Shown here: one piece after another, positions 1 through 6,441 of the stretch
How the letters are laid out: each line of letters starts with the position of its first letter
Numbering within the stretch: the first letter of the stretch is position 1
Assembly: GCA_964354485.1 (NCBI GenBank)
Contig: CAYGZY010000175.1
Coordinates: 1-13,101 of the forward strand
Source of the DNA: CAYGXH01 sp964354485
GTDB lineage: Bacteria; Bacteroidota; Ignavibacteria; UBA10030; SZUA-254
DNA: 13,101 nucleotides
Direction of reading: 5' to 3'
Notes under the pieces: model-generated
The model's input: only the letters and a program-made list of their open reading frames with translations
Told to the model about the DNA's origin: nothing
The model's database searches: none
Translations under genes and position numbers: made by a program

Positions 1-512
1 TCATGCGGCTCTATAAAGAGTACGGTGTAAATCCTGCGGGCGGGTGCCTGCCGCTTCTGCTGCAGCTTCCGATTCTCTATGCATTGTGGGCAGTATTCAG
101 TTCGGCTATTGAGCTTCGTCAGGCATCGTTCGTTCTATGGATTACGGATCTCTCCATTCCTGATATTATAATGAAACTGCCGTTCAGTATACCTCTTTTC
201 AATATCAATGAGCTCAGCGGACTCGCCCTGCTGATGGGCGCAACGATGTTTATACAGCAGAAAATGTCGGTAAAGGACCCGCGGCAAAAAATGATGGTAT
301 GGATGATGCCGCTCCTGATGACTCTAATGTTTAATGCTTTTCCCTCGGGAATGAACCTCTATTATTTCGTATTCAACCTCCTCTCTATCGGACAACAGGC
401 ATGGGTGAATAAACAGCATAAGGGTGAACCACTCAGGAAAGTGGAACCGAAAAAAAACAGAGGAGGATGGATCGCACGCATCGCAAAGGATCTTCCTCAG
501 ACGAAGCGATAA
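1..512 (+). CDS. yidC: Membrane protein insertase YidC/Oxa1 family, C-terminal part (5' truncated by window)
   Basis: YidC inserts proteins into the inner membrane, alone or with SecYEG. Only the conserved C-terminal Oxa1-type core is in the window. The first visible Met (position 3) aligns inside the family's LYKEYGVNP-GGCLP segment, so it is an internal residue and the gene starts upstream. Counting from that Met, hydrophobic helices lie near residues 15-34, 73-86 and 97-134, the last containing the typical FNAFPSGMNLYYFVFNLLSIGQQ pattern in broken form. A basic tail (about 136-169) is typical and may contact ribosomes. The TAA at 510-512 is followed by two hairpins, so this gene probably ends its transcription unit. 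Placement before mnmE and mnmG is the classic origin-region order. Identification is secure; the missing N-terminal part, including any periplasmic domain, cannot be judged. Confidence 0.95.
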   Translation, partial: MRLYKEYGVNPAGGCLPLLLQLPILYALWAVFSSAIELRQASFVLWITDLSIPDIIMKLPFSIPLFNINELSGLALLMGATMFIQQKMSVKDPRQKMMVWMMPLLMTLMFNAFPSGMNLYYFVFNLLSIGQQAWVNKQHKGEPLRKVEPKKNRGGWIARIAKDLPQTKR

Positions 513-526
513 AATATTTTCAAATA

Positions 527-562
527 ATCAATAGCCCCCGGCTTAAGCCGGGGGCTATTGAT
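527..562. terminator. 36-nt perfect inverted repeat after yidC
   Basis: Positions 527-562 form a perfect inverted repeat: a 16-nt arm, a TTAA centre and the matching arm, with a GC-rich core (GCCCCCGGC / GCCGGGGGC). It begins 15 nt after the yidC stop. It has no T-run directly behind it on the + strand, but the reverse side reads into a T-rich stretch, so alone it is an imperfect terminator or an RNA 3'-end stabiliser. It sits just before a second, canonical terminator hairpin. Terminator role is inferred from position and structure. Confidence 0.75.
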
Positions 563-568
563 AGTTAC

Positions 569-596
569 CCCGCATCTTCCCGTGCGGGTTTTTTTT
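569..596 (+). terminator. Intrinsic terminator with T8 tract
   Basis: The stem CCCGCA (569-574) pairs with TGCGGG (583-588) across an 8-nt loop and is followed at once by eight T residues (589-596), the layout of a Rho-independent terminator on the + strand. With the 36-nt palindrome just upstream it makes a tandem terminator that separates yidC from mnmE. It also argues against any mnmE start upstream of about 600. Confidence 0.85.
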
Positions 597-617
597 ATAA
601 GCGCTGACGCAGGGGGA

Positions 618-646
618 TTGTTTTTATACCTGAACTTTTCTACATT
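618..646 (+). promoter_or_regulatory. Candidate promoter for mnmE
   Basis: TTGTTT (618-623) and TACATT (641-646) are separated by 17 nt, resembling sigma-70 -35 and -10 boxes (each matches 4 of 6 consensus bases). Transcription would begin near 653, giving a short leader before the GTG at 672. A promoter is expected here because a strong terminator lies just upstream. The match is weak and the organism's own sigma consensus is unknown. Confidence 0.35.
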
Positions 647-671
647 ATTCCATTACCTTCATCATCTGTCC

Positions 672-2066
672 GTGGATAAAACAAATCATACGATAGCTGC
701 AATTGCAACACCAATTGGTGAAGGCGGGATATCCGTCATCCGCATCAGCGGAAAAAATTCAATTGAAATTGCAGATATGCGCTTTAAGGGAAAACAGCCC
801 CTCTCCAATTCCCAGTCACACACTGCCCATTACGGATCTTTTTCGGATAAGAACGGCGATATTATCGATGAAGTCGTTATAACGATATTCAGAATGCCGC
901 ATTCCTATACCGGCGAGGATGTTGTCGAGGTTAATTGCCATGGAGGAATATTCATAACGAGAATAATACTAGAAATAATTATCGCCTCCGGTGCCAGATT
1001 AGCTGATCCCGGTGAATTTACAAAACGTGCATTTTTAAACGGCAGAATGGATCTGGCTCAGGCAGAAGCGGTCGCCGATTTAATATCCTCTCACTCAGAA
1101 TTATCGCGCAAAGCCTCCCTTTCGCAACTCCAGGGCTCCCTATCCCGGAAGATGAGCGAACTACGTAAGCAATTGCTGGATATTTGCAGCAGTCTGGAAC
1201 TGGAGATTGATTTTTCCGAAGAAGGTATTGAATTAGTTGGAAGAGATAGAATCACAAATGACATTGAGACACTCATCAAGCAGATTGCTCAACTTATTGA
1301 TTCTTATGAACTTGGGAAAGTGCTCAGGGAAGGCGTGAGGGTGGTACTCACAGGAAGACCTAACGTCGGGAAATCAAGTCTGATGAACGCCCTACTGGAG
1401 GAAGATAGAGCGATCGTAACACATATTTCAGGTACTACCCGCGATACAATTGAAGAAAATATTGTGATTGATGGAGTACTATTCACAATAATTGACACAG
1501 CGGGCCTTAAGAAAACCATAGACATTGTAGAACGGGAAGGAATCCGCCGGGCGAAGAAGCAAATTGAAAATGCTGATATTGTGGTTTTTATACTGGATGC
1601 GGTTCATACTTCCGATGAGGACATCGATTTTTTTAAAAAGATCTTTTCCCATAAGAAAAATGGAAAAAAGACTATAGTAGCTATTAATAAAATTGATCTT
1701 TTAGAAGACCGCACCTTCGGTGAGTTACCAAAGCAATTACATGATTTCCCACGTTATTTAATATCAGCAAAAGAAGGAATTGGTGTAAATGAGCTAAAAA
1801 ATGGTTTAAAAGAAACGTCTCTTGGTAAGTCAATCCATGTACTGGAAAAAAGTTTCTTTATAACTAATCTGCGCCATAAAGGATTACTCGAGGGGGCTAA
1901 AAAGAGCTTGGGAAACTCAATCCTTAGCATCAATAAATCTGCTAGTAATGAATTCATTATTATTGATCTTCGGGAGGCAATTAATTCCATCGGTGAAATA
2001 ACCGGTGAAATAACAAGTCAGGAAATTCTGGACAATATTTTTAGCCATTTCTGCATAGGAAAATGA
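672..2066 (+). CDS. mnmE: tRNA uridine-5-carboxymethylaminomethyl modification GTPase MnmE (TrmE)
   Basis: MnmE is a cytoplasmic GTPase that works with MnmG to add the (carboxymethyl)aminomethyl group to C5 of wobble uridine 34 in certain tRNAs. I choose GTG at 672, giving 464 aa (E. coli 454), because the family motif HTIAAIATPIGEGGISVIRISG begins right after it. The frame stays open upstream to an ATG at 558, but that extension would be translated through the terminator and has no family similarity. In 464-aa numbering: N-terminal folate-binding-like domain with PHSYTGEDVVEVNCHGG (76-92), helical domain, then the inserted G domain: P-loop GRPNVGKSS (228-236), TTRD (255-258), DTAG (275-278), NKID (339-342), SAK (365-367). 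It ends in the invariant FCIGK, with the catalytic Cys. No clear Shine-Dalgarno precedes the GTG. Stop is 13 bp before mnmG. The gene looks intact. Confidence 0.95.
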   Translation: MDKTNHTIAAIATPIGEGGISVIRISGKNSIEIADMRFKGKQPLSNSQSHTAHYGSFSDKNGDIIDEVVITIFRMPHSYTGEDVVEVNCHGGIFITRIILEIIIASGARLADPGEFTKRAFLNGRMDLAQAEAVADLISSHSELSRKASLSQLQGSLSRKMSELRKQLLDICSSLELEIDFSEEGIELVGRDRITNDIETLIKQIAQLIDSYELGKVLREGVRVVLTGRPNVGKSSLMNALLEEDRAIVTHISGTTRDTIEENIVIDGVLFTIIDTAGLKKTIDIVEREGIRRAKKQIENADIVVFILDAVHTSDEDIDFFKKIFSHKKNGKKTIVAINKIDLLEDRTFGELPKQLHDFPRYLISAKEGIGVNELKNGLKETSLGKSIHVLEKSFFITNLRHKGLLEGAKKSLGNSILSINKSASNEFIIIDLREAINSIGEITGEITSQEILDNIFSHFCIGK

Positions 2067-2071
2067 CGGGC

Positions 2072-2087
2072 TGTTTCACGTGAAACA
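2072..2087. promoter_or_regulatory. parS: parS site (perfect 16-bp ParB-binding palindrome) over the mnmG start codon
   Basis: TGTTTCACGTGAAACA at 2072-2087 is identical to the bacterial chromosomal parS consensus first defined for B. subtilis Spo0J/ParB. It fills most of the 13-bp mnmE-mnmG gap, and its central GTG is the predicted mnmG start codon (2080-2082). ParB loads at parS as a CTP-dependent clamp and spreads, marking the origin region for segregation. The sequence match is direct; ParB binding is inferred, since no parB gene is in the window. Confidence 0.9.
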
Positions 2088-3993
2088 ATTGGCAAAATGT
2101 GATGTAATTGTTGCAGGAGGAGGACATGCCGGTATTGAGGCGGCCCTCGCAACCGCCAGAATCGGATTTAATACGCTATTGGTAACTCTTTCGAAAAAGG
2201 CGATTGGCAGGATGTCGTGTAATCCCGCTATCGGGGGAACGGCAAAAGGGCATTTAGTAAAAGAAATTGACGCGTTAGGCGGTGAAATGGCGAAAACCGC
2301 TGATAAAACCGGCATCCATTATCGAATGCTGAATATGTCAAAAGGACCGGCTGTCTGGTCTCCGAGATGTCAAAATGACAGAGAATGGTATTCCGCAGAA
2401 TCAATAAAGGTAATTGAGAATCAGGCAAATTTATCAATCTTAGAAGATTCAATAGTCGACATCTTGACTGCGTCTGATGGTGATAATTCTTCTTACAAGT
2501 TGAGAGGAGCAATAACAATATCTGGTCGCGAAATTGAATGCAAAGCGCTCATATTATGCGCCGGCACGTTTCTTCGCGGATTAATGCACACCGGACTCGA
2601 TAATCAGCCGGGTGGTCGTTATGGGGAGAGAGCTGTAACTGGATTGACTGAAAATCTTGAAAAACTTGGATTTATCACTGGGAGGTTAAAAACCGGAACT
2701 CCACCCAGGATTGATTTAAATAGTATAGATTTTTCGGAGGTTGAATCCCAGGGCGGGGACGAGCAAATGGATCCGCTTTCGCTCCATACGGATCGCATTT
2801 TGAACCCACAGATTCCGATGATGATAACATGTACAAATCGTAAAACACACGAAGTACTAAAGAAAGGATTTGATAAATCGCCCCTTTTTACCGGCCGAAT
2901 TAAAGGTGTGGGACCGAGATATTGCCCGTCGATAGAAGATAAAATAGTTCGGTTCTCAGAGCGTGAGAGACACCTAATTTTTTTAGAACCGGAAGGATAC
3001 AACACGCACATCGTCTATGTAAACGGTTTTTCGACTAGTCTGCCCTCTGACATCCAAATTGAAGGACTCCGTACGATACGAGGATTGAAAAATGTACGGA
3101 TGCTAAGACATGGCTATGCCATAGAATATGATTTCTTTCCGCCGCACCAACTCAGAGCTACGCTTGAAACGAGGCTGGTTAGCGGATTGTATTTTGCCGG
3201 GCAAATAAACGGGACCTCCGGTTACGAAGAGGCGGCTGCTCAGGGATTGATTGCCGGCATCAATGCTGCACGAAAATTACAGGGGAAATACCACTTCATT
3301 CTAAAACGTTCGCAAGGATATATAGGCGTTTTAATAGACGATCTCGTCAGCAAAGGCACGGAGGAACCGTACAGGATGTTTACCTCAAGGGCGGAGTACA
3401 GACTATTACTTCGCCAGGACAATGCAGATCTGAGGCTAATGGATTATGGATATGAGAATGGTCTCATACCGAAGAATATATATGATCGCTTTAACAGGAA
3501 GCGAAAATATATCACTCACGGCATATCCTCACTCAAAAAAACCTCTATACAACCTTCGGAAGTGAACGAATACCTCATATCAAAGCAGACAAACGAAATT
3601 ACGCAGAGTGCAAAGATGTACCAGCTCCTGCAACGCCCTGAGGTTACATTGAAGGATTTTTCCTCGCTTCTGACTGTTCGCGGCAATAAATATTGCGAGG
3701 AATTGAACCGGGATGTTGATGAAAAATTACGCCGAGAAATCCTGACACAGATTGAAATAGAAATAAAGTATGAAGGTTACATCGCACGTCAACTCGAAGA
3801 TGTCAAGCGTTTTGAGCGACAGGAATCTATTGGCATTCCGGAAGGTTTTGATTATTCGAAAATTACATCTCTCTCAAGAGAAGCGAGAGAAAAATTATCC
3901 AAATTCAAACCGGTATCCATCGGTCAGGCATCTCGCATAAGCGGTGTCACCGGTGCCGATATTTCTGTGCTGATGGTTTACCTGAAACAATGA
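2080..3993 (+). CDS. mnmG: tRNA uridine-5-carboxymethylaminomethyl modification enzyme MnmG (GidA)
   Basis: MnmG is the FAD-dependent partner of MnmE in wobble-uridine (U34) modification. The 637-aa product (E. coli 629) has the dinucleotide-binding GGGHAG (13-18), SCNPAIGG (46-53), KGPAVWSPR (88-96), LKTGTPPRID (203-212), RYCPSIEDK (280-288, with the conserved catalytic Cys282), FAGQINGTSGYEEAAAQG (372-389), TSRAEYRLLLRQDNAD (435-450) and the C-terminal helical ASRISGVTGADISVL (617-631) that contacts MnmE. The GTG at 2080 lies in the middle of a perfect parS site, and its only purine-rich upstream element (AGGA, 2057-2060) is about 19 nt away. An in-frame TTG at 2089 is a possible alternative start. 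Probably co-transcribed with mnmE (13-bp gap). A second parS follows the stop. Confidence 0.96.
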   Translation: MKQLAKCDVIVAGGGHAGIEAALATARIGFNTLLVTLSKKAIGRMSCNPAIGGTAKGHLVKEIDALGGEMAKTADKTGIHYRMLNMSKGPAVWSPRCQNDREWYSAESIKVIENQANLSILEDSIVDILTASDGDNSSYKLRGAITISGREIECKALILCAGTFLRGLMHTGLDNQPGGRYGERAVTGLTENLEKLGFITGRLKTGTPPRIDLNSIDFSEVESQGGDEQMDPLSLHTDRILNPQIPMMITCTNRKTHEVLKKGFDKSPLFTGRIKGVGPRYCPSIEDKIVRFSERERHLIFLEPEGYNTHIVYVNGFSTSLPSDIQIEGLRTIRGLKNVRMLRHGYAIEYDFFPPHQLRATLETRLVSGLYFAGQINGTSGYEEAAAQGLIAGINAARKLQGKYHFILKRSQGYIGVLIDDLVSKGTEEPYRMFTSRAEYRLLLRQDNADLRLMDYGYENGLIPKNIYDRFNRKRKYITHGISSLKKTSIQPSEVNEYLISKQTNEITQSAKMYQLLQRPEVTLKDFSSLLTVRGNKYCEELNRDVDEKLRREILTQIEIEIKYEGYIARQLEDVKRFERQESIGIPEGFDYSKITSLSREAREKLSKFKPVSIGQASRISGVTGADISVLMVYLKQ

Positions 3994-4003
3994 ATCTTTG
4001 AAA

Positions 4004-4019
4004 TGTTTCACGTGAAACT
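4004..4019. promoter_or_regulatory. parS: Second parS site (15/16) between mnmG and rsmG
   Basis: TGTTTCACGTGAAACT at 4004-4019 differs from the parS consensus only in the last base. It is 11 nt after the mnmG stop codon and about 1.93 kb (centre to centre) from the first site, so the two flank mnmG. It runs into a T8 stretch (4019-4026), so the palindrome could in principle also act as a weak terminator-like hairpin, but the stem is short and AT-rich. ParB binding is inferred. Confidence 0.85.
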
Positions 4020-4059
4020 TTTTTTTATAAGTCTAATATAAACAATAATATACATTGAT

Positions 4060-4785
4060 ATGGATGATCCCGAATTTATCAGAAATATTTGCATAAAAAA
4101 TCATTTAACAATTTCAGATCATCAGCTTCATCTCCTCGATCGATATGTCTCGCTTCTGTCTGAGTGGAATAAAAAAATTAATCTTCTTTCGCGTAAAGAT
4201 GTAGAAAATATCCGGACCAGACATATTATTGGTTCACTGGCATTCCTCTTTGAAAATTTTCTCGCGGAAAAATGTACCATCGCAGATGTCGGAACGGGCG
4301 GCGGTCTTCCCGGCATCCCTCTCGCAATTATGCTTCCCGAAAGCACCATTACACTGATTGATTCCACAAGAAAAAAAATTACTACGGTGGAAGACATGAT
4401 CCTTGCATTATCGCTGGGGAATGCAAGAATATTGCACGGCCGCGCCGAAGAACTTTCACAGAAACCGGATTATCGTAACTCCTTCGATTACGTTATTGCC
4501 CGCGCAGTCGGATCTATAGAGGATGTCGTAAAGTGGAGTTCGGGCTTCCTTAAGCAGAGAAATACATCACCCTTAATTTCCGGAAAACAAGAAGGAAAAC
4601 ACTTCATCTGTCCCGGTTCGATAATTCTTATAAAAGGAGGGGACCTCATGGATGAGATATCCCGTACAGTGATGCATCAAAGAAATTGGAAAATTGAAAC
4701 ACGCTCAATGAAGGTAGAAGGTATACCACCGGAAGATCTTCAGGATAAAAAGTTTGTGATTGTCAGAGAGGGAAAAGTAAAATGA
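4060..4785 (+). CDS. rsmG: 16S rRNA (guanine-527-N7)-methyltransferase RsmG (GidB)
   Basis: RsmG uses S-adenosylmethionine to methylate N7 of G527 in the 530 loop of 16S rRNA; loss gives low-level streptomycin resistance in other bacteria. The 241-aa product shows LLSEWNKKINLLS (32-44), the Rossmann SAM-binding loop ADVGTGGGLPGIPLAI (75-90), an acidic residue ending the second strand (LIDS, 99-102), DYVIARAVGSI (143-153) and LIKGG (190-194). Residues about 165-184 look like a short insertion before the LIKGG strand compared with typical family members. The ATG at 4060 matches the family's N-terminus, but no Shine-Dalgarno is visible in the AT-rich leader. The gap from mnmG (66 bp) contains a parS. 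The stop overlaps the murQ start (ATGA), implying coupling. In many genomes parA-parB follow rsmG; here they do not. Confidence 0.95.
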   Translation: MDDPEFIRNICIKNHLTISDHQLHLLDRYVSLLSEWNKKINLLSRKDVENIRTRHIIGSLAFLFENFLAEKCTIADVGTGGGLPGIPLAIMLPESTITLIDSTRKKITTVEDMILALSLGNARILHGRAEELSQKPDYRNSFDYVIARAVGSIEDVVKWSSGFLKQRNTSPLISGKQEGKHFICPGSIILIKGGDLMDEISRTVMHQRNWKIETRSMKVEGIPPEDLQDKKFVIVREGKVK

Positions 4786-5729
4786 AGAAAAAACGACTAT
4801 TTCTACAGCTTCAGAAACTGACAACGGAAAGGCGGAATAAGAATACTCTCGCAATCGATACGATGGAGATCAGGGAAATCCTGCATTGTATAAACAGAGA
4901 GGATCAGAAAGTTGCAATCGCGGTAAGAAAGGAAATCACTCATATTGAAAAAGCCGCCGACCTTGTCATTGTTGCACTTCGTGCTGGAGGTAGACTTATC
5001 TACGTAGGTGCAGGTACAAGCGGACGCCTCGGAATACTCGACGCGGCAGAGTGTCCCCCGACATTCGGTACAAAACCTGCCATGATCCGGGGGATTATTG
5101 CGGGAGGGAAGTCGGCAGTCTTCCGCTCAAAAGAAGGCGCTGAAGATAATAAAGGTGAAGCGCGAAGAAGCATGAAAAAACTTAAAATCGGGGAGAAAGA
5201 TGTCGTCTGCGGAATCGCCGCGAGTCTGCGTACACCGTTTGTGGGCGCCGCCCTGCAGGAAGCGAAAAGGAGAGGCGCCTCGACGATTCTTATCACGACC
5301 AATCCGCGAACGATTATGAAACGGCGTGAATATAACAGCATTCGCGAATATTGCGATGTGGCAATATGCCCTGCCGTAGGACCCGAAGTGATCATGGGAT
5401 CAACCCGAATGAAATCCGGCACAGCACAAAAAATGATACTCAATATGATAACAACAACTGCTATGATCAGGATCGGGAAAGTGTATCAGAACCTGATGGT
5501 CGACCTGCGTATGAACAGCCGAAAACTTGAGGAACGTGCAAAGAAGGTTCTGATGATTGTTACCGGTCTCGATTATCATTCCGCATCAAAGACACTGCGC
5601 AAAGCCGGCGGTCACATCAAAACAGCGGTCGTAATGGTTAAAGCCGGAGTTTCACGAAACGAAGCGAGGCTCCGTCTGAAAAGGGCAGAGGGATTCGTGA
5701 AGAAGGCAATTGAGGGCGTGCAGAGATGA
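4782..5729 (+). CDS. murQ: N-acetylmuramic acid 6-phosphate etherase MurQ
   Basis: MurQ cleaves the D-lactyl ether of N-acetylmuramic acid 6-phosphate to give GlcNAc-6-phosphate and lactate, a step of peptidoglycan recycling. The 315-aa product (usually about 300) has LTTERRNKNT (13-22), the SIS-domain motif LIYVGAGTSGRLGILDAAECPPTFG in broken form (72-96) and VGPEVIMGSTRMKSGTAQK near the middle. The two catalytic glutamates of the family fit E90 (AECPPTF) and E121 (GAEDN). One oddity: the usual ASGRTP motif reads ASLRTP (codon CTG), replacing a glycine near the sugar-phosphate site. The start ATG overlaps the rsmG stop (ATGA), preceded by GAGAGGG as ribosome site. The stop again overlaps the next start by ATGA, so rsmG-murQ-DUF2461 form a coupled unit. 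No other recycling gene (anmK, murP, nagZ) is nearby. Confidence 0.93.
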   Translation: MKKKRLFLQLQKLTTERRNKNTLAIDTMEIREILHCINREDQKVAIAVRKEITHIEKAADLVIVALRAGGRLIYVGAGTSGRLGILDAAECPPTFGTKPAMIRGIIAGGKSAVFRSKEGAEDNKGEARRSMKKLKIGEKDVVCGIAASLRTPFVGAALQEAKRRGASTILITTNPRTIMKRREYNSIREYCDVAICPAVGPEVIMGSTRMKSGTAQKMILNMITTTAMIRIGKVYQNLMVDLRMNSRKLEERAKKVLMIVTGLDYHSASKTLRKAGGHIKTAVVMVKAGVSRNEARLRLKRAEGFVKKAIEGVQR

Positions 5730-6436
5730 CAGACCCCGATTATCTCGTCGATGAAATGCTCCCGCCATTCGCCGGATTTCCTGTCGAGGGGATTCAATTT
5801 CTTCGCAGGTTAAAGAGGAATAACAATCGGCAATGGTTTGCCAGCCACAAGACTGAGTATGAACAGCTCGTCAAATTCCCGATGCTCACGCTCATTGCAT
5901 CCCTTAAACCTCATATGGAAAAGCTGGCGCCCGAAATTGATATCAATCCCCGGAGAAATATATTTCGTATTTACCGCGATACGCGATTCAGTCGTGATAA
6001 GACGCCGTACAAGACAAACATTGCGGCCGTGTTTCATCTGCGCGGACACTGGCAGGAGAGCGCCGGCTTTTACGTCCATATAGAACCCGGCAATGTTTAC
6101 GTTGGCGGCGGTATCTATATGCCAAACGGCCGACAACTGAAAAAGATTCGTCAGGCAATTGCGGATCGCTCCGGTGAATTCCTTTCGATCGTTTGCGATG
6201 ACGGATTCGTCAAACTGTTTACTGCGCTCGAAGGCGAAAAACTAAGCCGCATTCCCCATGGATTTCCCAAAGATCACATGATGAGTGAATGGCTTAAGCG
6301 CAAGAGTTACTATGCCGGCGTCGAGTGGAAAGAAGAGACATGTCTGAAAAGAACATTTATTAAAAAGGTTCTCTCGGTTTACGAAGAAATTCTCCCGCTG
6401 GTCCGGTTTCTCAATAGCGCCTTACATACGCTGTAA
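5726..6436 (+). CDS. DUF2461 family protein (TIGR02453-type), function unknown
   Basis: The 236-aa product belongs to the DUF2461 / TIGR02453 family, widespread in bacteria and fungi and without an established function. Family landmarks visible: FLRRLKRNNNRQWFASHK (25-42), RIYRDTRFSRDKTPYKTN (81-98), GFYVHIEPGNVYVGGGIYMP (114-133) and a C-terminal LSRIPHGFPKDHMMSEWLKRK (173-193). No signal peptide or membrane segment is seen, so it is probably cytoplasmic. The length is usual for the family. The ATG overlaps the murQ stop (ATGA), with GAGGGC upstream as ribosome site, so it is likely translated from the same message; this says nothing certain about function. Its stop is only 5 bp from the convergent aminotransferase stop, with no terminator hairpin between. 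Confidence 0.88.
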   Translation: MTDPDYLVDEMLPPFAGFPVEGIQFLRRLKRNNNRQWFASHKTEYEQLVKFPMLTLIASLKPHMEKLAPEIDINPRRNIFRIYRDTRFSRDKTPYKTNIAAVFHLRGHWQESAGFYVHIEPGNVYVGGGIYMPNGRQLKKIRQAIADRSGEFLSIVCDDGFVKLFTALEGEKLSRIPHGFPKDHMMSEWLKRKSYYAGVEWKEETCLKRTFIKKVLSVYEEILPLVRFLNSALHTL

Positions 6437-6441
6437 TATAC

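Noticed and set aside
671..679. CGTGGATAA, 8/9 match to the DnaA box (reverse strand TTATCCACG).
   Set aside because: A single isolated box at the mnmE start codon; no cluster of boxes or AT-rich unwinding region nearby, so there is no basis for an oriC here.
4004..4026. parS palindrome plus T8 as an intrinsic terminator after mnmG.
   Set aside because: The stem is short and AT-rich with a mismatch outside the core; exact agreement with parS explains the palindrome better. Weak termination is not excluded.
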